Of a DNA stretch of 64,000 nucleotides, positions 55,021 through 63,775 are shown in pieces. The stretch spans positions 124,001 to 188,000 of the forward strand of contig JAGOSY010000008.1 in the NCBI GenBank assembly GCA_018062085.1, in the 5' to 3' direction. The position numbers and the translations under genes are program-made. The notes below the pieces were generated by a model. The model saw nothing but the letters and a program-made list of their open reading frames with translations, did not search any database and was not told the origin of the DNA. Every line of letters starts with the position of its first letter. Position 1 is the stretch's first letter. Source of the stretch: a bacterium (lineage in GTDB: Bacteria > Cyanobacteriota > Vampirovibrionia > Obscuribacterales > Obscuribacteraceae).

Positions 55021-55491
55021 TTAGTAGCGGTAGTGAGCGAATGCCTTGTTGGCTTCAGCCATTTTGTGTGTTTCGTCGCGCTTCTTAACTGATGCTCCGG
55101 TGCCGTTGCTGGCATCGGCTAGCTCAGCCGAAAGACGCTCGGCGAAAGTACGACCTGGTCTCTTGCGGCTATTGGCAATTAGCCATTGTGAAGCAAGTGC
55201 AAATCCGCGTGAAGACTTAACTTCAACAGGAACTTGATAGGTCGAACCACCAACGCGGCGGGCCTTCACTTCTACTAGAGGAGTGACGTTCTTCAATGCT
55301 TTGTTGAAAACATCCAGTGGCTCTTGCTTAGTGCGATCTTTGAGAATTTGTAGAGCATCGTAGAAGAGGCTCTGGGCTGTGCTGCGCTTACCGCGCTGCA
55401 TCATACGGTTGACGAAGCGTGAGACCTGTTGGCTGTTGAATACAGGGTCAGCTACGGTAATTCTTTTATCTGCTTGCTTTCTGCGAGACAT
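55021..55491 (-). CDS. rpsG: 30S ribosomal protein S7
   Basis: 156 aa, standard length. Primary 16S rRNA-binding protein of the small-subunit head. VADPVFNSQQVSRFVNRMMQ and RGKRSTAQSLFYDALQIL at the N-terminus, the Lys/Arg loop VEVKARRVGGSTYQVPVEVK, and the C-terminal NKAFAHYRY. Follows rpsL after 42 nt with an AGGAA ribosome site. Confidence 0.97.
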   Translation of the reverse strand: MSRRKQADKRITVADPVFNSQQVSRFVNRMMQRGKRSTAQSLFYDALQILKDRTKQEPLDVFNKALKNVTPLVEVKARRVGGSTYQVPVEVKSSRGFALASQWLIANSRKRPGRTFAERLSAELADASNGTGASVKKRDETHKMAEANKAFAHYRY

Positions 55492-55533
55492 TCTTACTAT
55501 TCCTATTTATTAGTTCAGGTTGGAAATTGAGGC

Positions 55534-55941
55534 TTATTTCTTCTTGCCGGCTGCTGCTGCTGGAGCGCCTGGCTTAGGACGCTTAGCGCCGTACTTCGAG
55601 CGGCTTTGTTTGCGGTCTTTGACGCCGGCTGTGTCGAGGGCGCCTCTGACGATGTGGTAGCGAACGCCTGGAAGATCCTTAACCCGACCGCCTCTTACGA
55701 GTACGACTGAGTGCTCTTGCAAGTTGTGGCCAACACCAGGAATGTAGGCTGTGATTTCAATGCCATTTGTAAGACGTACTCTGGCAATCTTGCGAAGTGC
55801 TGAGTTTGGCTTCTTAGGGGTTGTTGTCTTCACCTGGGTGCAAACGCCCCTTCTCTGAGGGCAAGACTTGAGCGCTGGAGACTTGGTCTTGTAAGTCACC
55901 TTGCTTCTTTCGCGTCTGATCAACTGATTGATGGTAGGCAC
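55534..55941 (-). CDS. rpsL: 30S ribosomal protein S12
   Basis: 135 aa from GTG 55941, which has AGGAG 8 nt upstream and gives the usual MPTINQLIR start. The reading frame opens 15 codons earlier, but that is not the start. [19 protein letters not shown] (Lys at the streptomycin-sensitivity position) and [15 protein letters not shown] are intact; [20 protein letters not shown] is the decoding-site segment. It has a C-terminal Pro/Ala/Lys tail beyond the common end. First gene of rpsL-rpsG. Confidence 0.97.
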   Translation of the reverse strand: MPTINQLIRRERSKVTYKTKSPALKSCPQRRGVCTQVKTTTPKKPNSALRKIARVRLTNGIEITAYIPGVGHNLQEHSVVLVRGGRVKDLPGVRYHIVRGALDTAGVKDRKQSRSKYGAKRPKPGAPAAAAGKKK

Positions 55942-56275
55942 CACTGCACTCCTAAGAACTACGACTACTTGAAAATAACAGAACAAAAACTAGCGAATAA
56001 CCCATAAAAGATTGGACAGCTGCAAAGACAACCTCCTTTAACCAATATGGGTATCGGCAAGTTTTCAGATTATCAGATGAGCCTAGGTGATATAGCGGAC
56101 TTTCCAAAATCCTTTACAAAGCAAAAGCCAAATGATCGAATTCTTAGGCGAAACCCCTCTAAAACGACCAATTCTTAAGCGGCTATCACAAATAGCGTTA
56201 AGCCGCATCGGCTTTCAAGGGGAATAAAGCTTTGTGAATAGGTTGAATGGATACTGCTAAAAATTCTCTACAAGC
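55942..56275. other. Intergenic region upstream of rpsL
   Basis: 334 bp without a gene. It holds the rpsL promoter (minus strand) and the end of the double-GNAT gene. Inverted repeats are visible: CCCATA (56001-56006) with TATGGG (about 56046-56051), flanking a purine-rich stretch, and GCGGCT/AGCCGC about 56179-56214, a candidate terminator-like fold without a T-run. Confidence 0.4.
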
Positions 56276-57388
56276 TCATTGACTGATTCGAGGAATAGAG
56301 TTTCGAGGAATATTGATGGCCGGTTTGCCCAAGGGATTGAGGCTGACGGTGCGCTCAAGCGAAAGCTTCTTGGGTGGTGATTTGGCTCTGAGCCAGTGGT
56401 CTCTGGTCAGAAGAGAGAAATCACCCGCCCTCTCTAGGCCCGCTTCTTCAAGGGCTTCAATTACTGAATTTTGGTAATCATAGGCTTTGGCAATGACCAT
56501 GCCTTTCATACCGGCCCGACGCATGATCGATAGAACAAAGTAAACAAGGTCGCGCGCGGTGTGAGCCCAGCCCGGATGCACAGCGAATTCTAGATGATAG
56601 TCGCCCTCTCTGTGGGCGGTGACGCGACAAGCCGAAGTAATCACCTTGCGCTCGCTGTCACATGCCACCCAGAACCAGCTCTTGCGTCGAATCAGGCGGC
56701 GAGCAAGTTTGTCGAGGCTTTCGACTTTCAAGGGGAAAACATAGAAATCTTCATCTAAGTATTGAAAAGTCAGCCTGAGATCTGCTGGTAGAACTTCTTG
56801 ATGCAGTTGATAGAGGCTGGCCTGGTCTTCAGGAATGGCCAAGCGAAAATTGTCTTCTGATTTGCTCTCTGACTTTTGCTGCGATTTCGCGGCTACTTTT
56901 AGATCTGCTCTCGGTTCTAGCTTTAGGTCTGCTGGTACTTGATAGTGTGTTATGCGGGCGGAGCGGCGGAAGCCACAGCTGGCAAGAACGGCTAGTGCGC
57001 CTTGGTTTAGATCTGAGGCTTCGGCGACAAAGTGGCTAATACCTTGACTGCCAAATAGGGCAAAGGCGAAGCGCAATAGTTCTTGGGCTATGCCGCGCCC
57101 GCGGTGATTGGGATGAACCACAAGATGATCAACTTGCCAGCAATTTTTTGATTTACCAATTGGATGTAGTGAGATCATGCCAATAACTAGGCCATCTTCT
57201 TTGGCTACATATACTGATGGCGAAATATGCCAATGACAGGGTAACCAATGTTGCCAGAAAGTAAGTCCTGTAATCATGTAGCGGTCTTCGGCACAGAAGC
57301 TTTCGTAGGGCACAGGCTCGCCTTGGTAGCGCAGTAAGGCCCGTACCTGGGTAGATTCTGTGGCAAATAGAGGTTCGATTTTGATCAT
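56276..57388 (-). CDS. Double-GNAT N-acetyltransferase-like protein
   Basis: 370 aa with two tandem GNAT folds. The first has DHLVVHPNHRGRGIAQELLR (the R/Q-x-x-G-x-G/A acetyl-CoA loop) and GALAVLASCGFRRSARIT. The second (about 215-340) has LEFAVHPGWAHTARDLVYFV, where the pyrophosphate loop is degenerate, and SVIEALEEAGLERAGDFSLL. Probably only the first half is catalytic. Substrate unknown. Monocistronic, divergent from smpB. Confidence 0.8.
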   Translation of the reverse strand: MIKIEPLFATESTQVRALLRYQGEPVPYESFCAEDRYMITGLTFWQHWLPCHWHISPSVYVAKEDGLVIGMISLHPIGKSKNCWQVDHLVVHPNHRGRGIAQELLRFAFALFGSQGISHFVAEASDLNQGALAVLASCGFRRSARITHYQVPADLKLEPRADLKVAAKSQQKSESKSEDNFRLAIPEDQASLYQLHQEVLPADLRLTFQYLDEDFYVFPLKVESLDKLARRLIRRKSWFWVACDSERKVITSACRVTAHREGDYHLEFAVHPGWAHTARDLVYFVLSIMRRAGMKGMVIAKAYDYQNSVIEALEEAGLERAGDFSLLTRDHWLRAKSPPKKLSLERTVSLNPLGKPAINIPRNSIPRISQ

Positions 57389-57506
57389 AATTAAGATGAT
57401 ACCACGCTTGCCAAGCGGCCCCCGCCGGCCTTAACTCTAAGTAGCTAAGTTAGTATCTACCCGGCTATACTGCTTATATTTTAGTGATGCCGACCGTACT
57501 ATTTAG

Positions 57507-58019
57507 ATGACTCAGCCGACTAAGCAACCAGTTAAGAAGACAGCAAAAGACGATAAGCCATTCTTTAAAACAGTGGCCGACAATCGTCGCGCCCGTCATG
57601 ACTACGAAATTCTCGATACCTTAGAGGCTGGTATCGCCTTGTTTGGTACCGAAGTTAAATCTATTCGTGCTGGCAAGGCTAATTTAGCCGACGCTTTCGT
57701 TAAGGTAGAAGATGGAGAGCTTTGGCTATATAGCTGCCATATATCTCCATATGATTTCGGCAATAGATTCAATCATGAGCCACTGCGCAAGCGCCGTTTG
57801 CTCGTCCATAAGAAGCAAATTCTTAAGTTGAAATCGAACATGCAGGAGAAAGGTCTGGCACTAATTCCGCTTAAAATGTACTTCAAGGGCCATTTGGTTA
57901 AAGTCGATTTGGCTTTGGCAAAAGGGCGAAAACTATATGACAAGCGTGAAAATATTGCCAAAAAAGAGACTAAGCGCGACCTCGATCGTTTAACTAAGTC
58001 TCGCAATAACAGTCATTAG
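57507..58019 (+). CDS. smpB: SsrA-binding protein SmpB
   Basis: 170 aa. Binds tmRNA and brings it to stalled ribosomes in trans-translation. VADNRRARHDYEILDTLEAG, IALFGTEVKSIRAGKANLAD, SPYDFGNRFNHEPLRKRRLL and KGRKLYDKRENIAKKE are the family's standard segments. A ~15-residue Lys-rich N-terminal extension is present. No ssrA gene was found in the window. Confidence 0.96.
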   Translation: MTQPTKQPVKKTAKDDKPFFKTVADNRRARHDYEILDTLEAGIALFGTEVKSIRAGKANLADAFVKVEDGELWLYSCHISPYDFGNRFNHEPLRKRRLLVHKKQILKLKSNMQEKGLALIPLKMYFKGHLVKVDLALAKGRKLYDKRENIAKKETKRDLDRLTKSRNNSH

Positions 58020-58092
58020 CAAGTACAAGAAACAGCATTCTCAGTCAAACAGTAAAACAGATTTAGGCAGCATCGAATTTCAGCGAGGGTCA

Positions 58093-60564
58093 ATGACAAA
58101 AGTTAAAAGCTCGGTCTTAAGTTTGCTCTTAATGTCGGGGCTACTTCAAGGTTTAGTTCAGTTAGCTCTCATTGCTCCTGTCTGGGCGGCATCGCCTGTT
58201 GCCCTGCTGAAAAGTGGACGCAACGGTGCCACATACCAAGATCAGCATATCGGAACTTTTGAAGATGACTACAAGGTTTTCCGCAAGGCCCTTGATGGTG
58301 CCAATGTTCGCTACGATGAACTCACTGATGCCGATGTCGATGCTGGAGTGGCTCGGCTGTCAGGCTATAAAGTAATTGTGGTGCCACTTTTAGTTGATTT
58401 ACCAGCGCCTGAGGTTTCTGCACTTTCTGATTTCGCTCGTGGTGGCGGTAAGCTTCTAATCACTGACGGTGCCGGTGTTCCTGGTGCTGGTGCCCAGTCT
58501 TTAGAAGCGTTAGCTGGTGTGGCGTCGGCTAAGCAAGCAACTATCAAAGAAGTGAATAAGTTAGTTTGGAGCAAGGCTGGTGCAGTGAACCCACCAACAG
58601 CCGAATTTGCTATTGCAAGTGTTATTTCTCAATTGGCTTTGAGTGGCACTGGTAGCAGTATGGCCACCTGGCAAGATGCCAGTGGTCAGGAGCAAGGAAT
58701 CGGTATTGCTCGGGCCGGTAATGTGATTTTCATGGGCTGGGCACCAGGTGTGCAAGGTGAAGTATCTAGCAATGCCTTGATGCTTTCTCAGGCTTTAGAT
58801 GAACTGTCACCTGGTATCACTCAAGCCGCCGCTGTGCAGATTAGTTTCGCTGACTATCAGACTATTTCTCAGGAGCTTGATTATTTAGCTAAGCGTACCG
58901 ATGAAGCAATGAAGACTGCCAAACAGGCTGAGTTTTCTGTGCCATTGAAGACCATACAAGCAGCCTACGATGCCGCTGTTGAGCACGTTAAGTCTTTTCA
59001 ACAAGCCTACAGTGATAGACGTTTCTTGGAAGCCGATGAGCATGTGCAGAAAGCGCGTCAAGACTTTGCCATGGCTTTTGCTCAGTCGATGCCTGTTCGT
59101 CCAGTTGAGGCGCGCTCGGTGTGGCTTGATAGAGGAACGATTGTCTCCACTCGTGGTGCCAAAGGTATGGCTCAGCTTTTCGACAAATTGAAGACTGCTA
59201 ATATCAATGTTGTTTATTTTGAAACAAACAACGCTGGCTTTACGATGTTCCCTTCTAAAGTTGGTACTCAGAATCCTGAGACCCTCGGTTGGGATCCTCT
59301 TGGTTGCGCCATTTCAGAAGCGAAGAAGCGCAACATGGAGTTTCACGCCTGGTTCTGGACCTTCAGTGTCGGTAATGCCAAACACAATCCGATTGTTGGC
59401 AAAGAGTCAGATTATCCGGGCCCAGTGCTTCCTGCACATGATTTTTCTTGGGCATTGGCTTCTCAAACTGGTGCTTTTTTGCCACCAAGACAATTTGAGT
59501 ATTGGCTTGACCCATCAAACCCTGAGTGCCGTGCCTACGTCAAAAGTTTGATATTTGAAGTGGTCAATCGCTACCCTGTTGACGGCGTTCAGCTTGATTA
59601 CATCCGTTATCCGTTTAACAACAGAGGCTCAGAGATGGGCTTTAATTGGTTAGGAAGGCAGAAGTTTGAGCGAGAGACCGGTCTCTCGCTTGATCGCTTA
59701 GACGAAGATACGAGAACAATGTGGATTCATTGGAAAGCCAATGTCATCAGTAGTTTCGTAAAAGAAATGTCTGAATCTTTGCGTGCTGCCAAACCTAGTA
59801 TTCGTATTTCTGCCGCTGTTTATGGTATGCCTAAGCGTATGCGAATGAATGCTGTGCAGCAAGAGTGGGAGGTGTGGGTGGCCAACGGCTGGATTGATAC
59901 AATCAATCCAATGACTTATGTTGGTACGGCAAAAGAGCTCAATGACTCTGCTGGTTTCGTTCGTGAATCGACAGCCGATAAGGCTCTTTCTTATCCTGGT
60001 TTGTCAATTAGACAACTCGATACTGCTGGGTTGGTTGAACAGCTTGATACTGCTCGTGTGATTGGTACTTTAGGCACGACCATGTTTGCTGTTGCCCACC
60101 TTGATGATAAGAAGGTCAACATGCTTAAGGTTGGCCCTTACAGACGGCCGACAACGATGACGCCACAGTCTGACCCAATAAAAGCCAGCCGCCTCTTGTT
60201 TGATGATTTCTCCACTATGGTCAATCGTTATTTGCAAGACCCTAAAAAGCGCATCATGTCTGATACCGCCAGCACCAACGATGTCGTCAATCAACTTGAT
60301 TCAGTGCAGAAAGCTTTATACGGTTTGTCTAGTAACTCTAAAGCTGAAGACATTGATGTGGTGCTCAAAGATGTATCTTCGCTACATGCCACAGTGCGTG
60401 AGTGGCTGCGCTTAGAAGCGTTCATTCAACGCGGCTTCCGCGCTCAATACATTGCTAACTATTTGAGTCAGGTGGAAGCCATTCTTTCATACGCTGCTCA
60501 GCATGCAAGAACAACTAGTGCTAGTTCTAGTGCCATAGCTACTCAGGCTGCTAATCCAGGGTAG
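58093..60564 (+). CDS. Secreted family-10-like glycoside hydrolase with N-terminal ThuA/GATase-like domain
   Basis: 823 aa. Signal peptide (LLLMSGLLQGLVQLALIAPV then WA-A). N-terminal Rossmann-like domain (about 35-230: YKVIVVPLLVDLPAPEVSAL, GGGKLLITDGAGVPGAG) of the beta-galactosidase-trimerisation/ThuA type. A helical linker (about 255-330) follows, then a TIM barrel of the GHL10/DUF187 family: EARSVWLDRGTIVSTRGAKG, NVVYFETNNAGFTMFPSKVG, FHAWFWTFSVGNAKHN, VDGVQLDYIRYPFNN and WIDTINPMTYVG. Acts on glycans outside the cytoplasm; relatives cut bacterial exopolysaccharide or wall glycans. Confidence 0.88.
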   Translation: MTKVKSSVLSLLLMSGLLQGLVQLALIAPVWAASPVALLKSGRNGATYQDQHIGTFEDDYKVFRKALDGANVRYDELTDADVDAGVARLSGYKVIVVPLLVDLPAPEVSALSDFARGGGKLLITDGAGVPGAGAQSLEALAGVASAKQATIKEVNKLVWSKAGAVNPPTAEFAIASVISQLALSGTGSSMATWQDASGQEQGIGIARAGNVIFMGWAPGVQGEVSSNALMLSQALDELSPGITQAAAVQISFADYQTISQELDYLAKRTDEAMKTAKQAEFSVPLKTIQAAYDAAVEHVKSFQQAYSDRRFLEADEHVQKARQDFAMAFAQSMPVRPVEARSVWLDRGTIVSTRGAKGMAQLFDKLKTANINVVYFETNNAGFTMFPSKVGTQNPETLGWDPLGCAISEAKKRNMEFHAWFWTFSVGNAKHNPIVGKESDYPGPVLPAHDFSWALASQTGAFLPPRQFEYWLDPSNPECRAYVKSLIFEVVNRYPVDGVQLDYIRYPFNNRGSEMGFNWLGRQKFERETGLSLDRLDEDTRTMWIHWKANVISSFVKEMSESLRAAKPSIRISAAVYGMPKRMRMNAVQQEWEVWVANGWIDTINPMTYVGTAKELNDSAGFVRESTADKALSYPGLSIRQLDTAGLVEQLDTARVIGTLGTTMFAVAHLDDKKVNMLKVGPYRRPTTMTPQSDPIKASRLLFDDFSTMVNRYLQDPKKRIMSDTASTNDVVNQLDSVQKALYGLSSNSKAEDIDVVLKDVSSLHATVREWLRLEAFIQRGFRAQYIANYLSQVEAILSYAAQHARTTSASSSAIATQAANPG

Positions 60565-60620
60565 CTTCTCTCGAATAACCTTAGTGTGAGAGTTGGTTCT
60601 TCCCCTCTTATGAGTTTTTC

Positions 60621-60658
60621 AAAACTGTCATTTTTTCTTCAGAAAATATGACAGTTTT
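60621..60658. terminator. Bidirectional terminator
   Basis: AAAACTGTCAT (60621-60631) pairs with ATGACAGTTTT (60648-60658), an 11-bp perfect stem flanked by A/T runs on both sides. Serves the hydrolase gene and the convergent 60716 gene. Confidence 0.8.
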
Positions 60659-60715
60659 GGAAACTGAATAATGCTGAACACAAGCTGAGTTGAGCCAGGT
60701 TTATTTAGATAGAGG

Positions 60716-61117
60716 CTATTTACTCTTCAACTCCTTACTCTTTAACCACTGACCCACTTCCACATCGCTGGTGGTGCCAGGGCGCGGATAGCCATAGTGA
60801 GTTGAAAGGCGCACTTCGATGACTTTGTTGTCTCTAAATCGAAAGTCTAGAATCGACGAAGTATCAGTGCCGTGCCATGTCACTTGCGAGAAATTGGCAG
60901 TGTGTTTGAAGTCAGGTGCGGGAAAGCGTTTTAGAAGATCTTTCTTGGTTAGTCCGAAAAGGTCGTCGCCTGTGAATTTGCCACTTAGGAGCGAAAGTTT
61001 GTCGGCTGCTGCCTGATGCTTAGAGCTTTCTGGAGTCTTTGCTACGGACGCGGTCTGGAATAGCATGGCGAAAATAGTCAGACAGCTCCAATATTTTCTT
61101 TGAAACCCAATATGCAT
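60716..61117 (-). CDS. Small secreted hypothetical protein
   Basis: 133 aa from the ATG at 61117 (a TTG precedes it directly). Signal sequence (WSCLTIFAMLFQTASVA), then KFTGDDLFGLTKKDLLKRFPAP, SQVTWHGTDTSSILDFRFRD and VIEVRLSTHYGYP: an SmpA/OmlA-like (BamE-type) pattern in which a G-T-K-x-D-L-L-x-x-F-P helix is followed by beta strands. This is only a resemblance. Follows the zincin-like gene after 3 nt. Confidence 0.55.
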   Translation of the reverse strand: MHIGFQRKYWSCLTIFAMLFQTASVAKTPESSKHQAAADKLSLLSGKFTGDDLFGLTKKDLLKRFPAPDFKHTANFSQVTWHGTDTSSILDFRFRDNKVIEVRLSTHYGYPRPGTTSDVEVGQWLKSKELKSK

Positions 61118-61120
61118 CAA

Positions 61121-62053
61121 TTACTTAGACCTAGTTGAATCTCTCATGTATTTCATGACGTTAGGAAAAAGCTCTTGCATGCGTCTATTGGCATATTTGT
61201 CACTGCCTTGACCTGTGGCTGTGGCGAAGGCCTCGGCAAAGAATTCTTCTTTGGCCGGAGAGCCCAAGTAATAGTTCATTGGTCCGCCTGGTTGCACTTC
61301 TTTCATAAGCTGCTGCATTTGGGCGGGCGAAATATTGTTGACGTCGCTCACCATAGCAGCTTGGAACCTCTTGTCTTGCATTGAAAGGAATCCGTGGGCA
61401 GCGCTATAGGCGTGGCCTGCTTCATGCCGGGCTAGACCGGCTACATCTGTATTTTTGAGAGACTTGACCGGAGTGCCGTCGCCTAATTGCTCGAAAACGG
61501 CAATATTTGGTGGTTTGCCTTTACCGTCAAACAAAGATGGAGCGTCAAGCGAGACTTTCTGGCCATTCACCACCATGTTTGCTTTGTTGGTTCCCATGGC
61601 CTTGTCGTATTCGTAGATATTTTTGAATACGTTGACCTGAACACCTTTGTCTTTCAATTCTTGGGCTACTTTTTCTGGCAAAGTGGCGATCCCGCTCGCT
61701 ACTTCTTGGGCAAAGGCCGCACTTGTGCCGCGGTTTTGCACTTCAAGAATAGGCTTGGCGCCTGCTCTATCCCCGACTATTGCTTTGTCACCGACTGCCG
61801 TTTTATCGCCACTTGTTTTTGCTTCAGGCGAGGCTACTTGGGCCATTTTCAAGTTTTTGAGATGGTCGTCCATATTGGAAAAACTAGACAGACCCAACTC
61901 TCTCGATGCACCTGAGGCTGAGGCTAATTTCTGGTCGCTAGTAAGCGGAACTTTGTATCCTTCAAACTTGAGCCCAGTATTCTCGCCAGAGTTTGCTGCG
62001 CCCTGGTTGGCGTCGGCAATTTTTGGCTGATCTTTGGGGGGTGAGTCTGACAT
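61121..62053 (-). CDS. Zincin metallopeptidase candidate (lethal-factor-like motif)
   Basis: 310 aa. A disordered N-terminal ~120 residues is followed by a domain with GLARHEAGHAYSAAHGFLSM (HExxH, about residues 211-215) and, about 60 residues later, SPAKEEFFAEAFATATG (E-x-x-x-E, a third zinc ligand). HExxH with a downstream EFFAEAFA is the arrangement of anthrax-lethal-factor-like (ATLF, PF07737) zincins. The front strand GVQVNVFKNIYEYDKAMGTN is also found in that group. No signal peptide. Followed by the 60716 gene. Confidence 0.65.
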   Translation of the reverse strand: MSDSPPKDQPKIADANQGAANSGENTGLKFEGYKVPLTSDQKLASASGASRELGLSSFSNMDDHLKNLKMAQVASPEAKTSGDKTAVGDKAIVGDRAGAKPILEVQNRGTSAAFAQEVASGIATLPEKVAQELKDKGVQVNVFKNIYEYDKAMGTNKANMVVNGQKVSLDAPSLFDGKGKPPNIAVFEQLGDGTPVKSLKNTDVAGLARHEAGHAYSAAHGFLSMQDKRFQAAMVSDVNNISPAQMQQLMKEVQPGGPMNYYLGSPAKEEFFAEAFATATGQGSDKYANRRMQELFPNVMKYMRDSTRSK

Positions 62054-62113
62054 ATTTCTAATCTACCCAAGGCCTCATGAAAATGTCGTGAAATCAAAGC
62101 TAACAACCAAAAA

Positions 62114-62141
62114 TGGAACCTCTCCCGGGGGAGAGATTCCA
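62114..62141 (-). terminator. Terminator after the duplicated RHH-like gene
   Basis: TGGAACCTCTCCC / GGGGAGAGATTCCA inverted repeat; on the minus strand the stem is followed by TTTTTGG. Lies 31 bp beyond the stop at 62172. Confidence 0.75.
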
Positions 62142-62171
62142 TCGAAAGGAGGACTAATAGCGGTTGCTAGA

Positions 62172-62816
62172 TTAGCTGCCTGAGTTCCAATCGGTCACTG
62201 GGGTGATGACTGGTTGAGCGTAGGTAACTTCAACTACTGGTTGTTGTACAGGTTGTACAGGTTGAATTTGCTGTATTTGCTGTATAGCAGGGGGAGCGAA
62301 GTTTACTTGAGTTGCAGGTGCTTGTACTGCTTGAGCAACAGCAGGGGCGGCAGCGGCAGCTGCAGCAGCGGCTTGTTGTTGAGCGGCATAAGCTCTGAAG
62401 GTCTCTTCGATGAGACCGGCTTTTTCGCGCAGTAAGTACTCTATGTAATCACCACGGCTCATACGTGAAGCTGCGACTTGTTCGTCGAGCAAACGGTGGG
62501 CCATAGGGGTTACACAAACGGCAGTTGTGGTTCCACGGTTCTTACCAAAGAAGAACGATTTGGCACCACCTTTAGGGCCGGTTTGTTTAGCTTGAGGGGG
62601 TAATCTCAAGGGGGCCAAGCCAGCGCGTTCACGAATAAGCATTTCTACGTAATCGCCATTCGAAACGCTGGCGGAAGCGGCTTGTTCTTTAAGTAACTGA
62701 CGACCTAGGGCTGTCAGGTTGAACGAAACCGAACCGGACTCTTTGCCAGGAAAGCGCGAGCGCCTGGGCGAAGTGGTCTTGGCAGGTGCTGGTGTTATCT
62801 GGACCGTTGTGTTCAT
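62172..62816 (-). CDS. Protein with two ribbon-helix-helix-like repeats
   Basis: 214 aa. Two related ~40-residue units: VSFNLTALGRQLLKEQAASA through SNGDYVEMLIRERAGL (about 30-70) and TAVCVTPMAHRLLDEQVAAS through SRGDYIEYLLREKAGL (about 95-135). Each has strand, helix, turn (GDY[VI]E) and helix, as in MetJ/Arc-type DNA-binding folds; two in one chain would form an intramolecular dimer. The C-terminal ~75 residues are Ala/Gln/Val/Pro-rich low complexity. Sequence-specific DNA binding is inference. Confidence 0.65.
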   Translation of the reverse strand: MNTTVQITPAPAKTTSPRRSRFPGKESGSVSFNLTALGRQLLKEQAASASVSNGDYVEMLIRERAGLAPLRLPPQAKQTGPKGGAKSFFFGKNRGTTTAVCVTPMAHRLLDEQVAASRMSRGDYIEYLLREKAGLIEETFRAYAAQQQAAAAAAAAAPAVAQAVQAPATQVNFAPPAIQQIQQIQPVQPVQQPVVEVTYAQPVITPVTDWNSGS

Positions 62817-63212
62817 CTAGCTTATGGCAGTGATTTTTCTATCAACCTTATGGCCTTTAGTGAATCTCTACCTTTCCTCCTTTTCTGAAAGAACTAACCT
62901 TCTGGTACGAATATAAGACTGAGTCTTTTTTGAATTTGATGGCCAATGCCATCTGGATGCCAACGCTTTGTTTTGTCTCTTGTTTTGCTTTCTGGCCCAT
63001 GCCTTTAAGCTACCGACGGTTAAGTCGATTAGAAAGCTCTTGCCGTGCCCTCGCACTTGGACTCTTCAAAAAATGTCACTGGGTGGTTTTTCGATTTGTC
63101 CTGGCAACCCTTTCCAAGACCTTGATTATAGAGCAAAGTTACGAGAAAGATGCAGTAGTCATGTATTACTATCTTTTCATAACAAGTGGCTCTGGAAGCT
63201 CATGACAACTAC
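62817..63212. other. Intergenic region
   Basis: 396 bp with no gene that I can support; plus-strand frames at 62930-63216 lack ribosome sites and family resemblance. A near-perfect palindrome AAGACTGAGTCTT (62915-62927) lies about 100 bp upstream of the 62172-62816 gene. An AGGAGG run at 62876-62881 (minus strand) has no start codon after it. Promoters for the gene on the minus strand are expected here. Confidence 0.4.
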
Positions 63213-63764
63213 TTAAGGTATATGCCAATGTTGATGGATAGCCAAGTTGTTGAATACTATAGCGATGACACAGCCAAGTGCAGCTCCAACAAAAACTTCT
63301 ACAGGAGTGTGGCCGAGGAACTCTTTTATACGCTCACTCGATAGCTTGGGGTGTTCAGAAAAGAGTTCAACCATCATCTGATTGAGCACCTTGGCTTGCA
63401 AACCGACCGTTCTTCTTACTCCAGCAGCGTCATACATAACGATAAAAGCAAGGCAAAGAGCTATGGCAAATGAGACGGAGTTAAACCCTTCGATCAAGCC
63501 AACCGACACTGCCATGCCCATGGTGCAGCAAGAATGTGATGAGGGCATGCCCCCGGTGGTGGCAATCATGCGCAAATCAAGTTTGCCCGTGGTCACTAAT
63601 TTAGTGATGACTTTCAGCGCCTGGGCAAAGCTGCTGGAAAATACCGTCACAGCTATTACCTGCCAGCCGCGCCCCTGCATGTTCTGAACGGCGTCTTGAA
63701 CATTTAGTGCTGCTGTTGTCTGGGCGAAAGTTAGAAGATTTGGGTCTAGTAAAGAGAATTCCAT
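63213..63764 (-). CDS. DUF212/divergent PAP2 family membrane protein
   Basis: 183 aa, about four membrane segments. ATTGGMPSSHSCCTMGMAVS carries the GGMPSSHS signature, and VMYDAAGVRRTVGLQAKVLN and LGHTPVEVFVGAALG follow in the order of the DUF212 (YuiD-like, PF02681) family, related to PAP2 phosphatases. The histidines in SSHS and GHTP match those of acid phosphatases. Substrate unknown. The start is 11 bp after the stop of the upstream partial gene, suggesting an operon. Confidence 0.88.
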   Translation of the reverse strand: MEFSLLDPNLLTFAQTTAALNVQDAVQNMQGRGWQVIAVTVFSSSFAQALKVITKLVTTGKLDLRMIATTGGMPSSHSCCTMGMAVSVGLIEGFNSVSFAIALCLAFIVMYDAAGVRRTVGLQAKVLNQMMVELFSEHPKLSSERIKEFLGHTPVEVFVGAALGCVIAIVFNNLAIHQHWHIP

Positions 63765-63775
63765 TTATAACTGCT

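Noticed and set aside
62930..63216. Two overlapping plus-strand frames (91 and 82 aa)
   Set aside because: No ribosome sites, no recognisable sequence and mutually overlapping; most likely non-coding.
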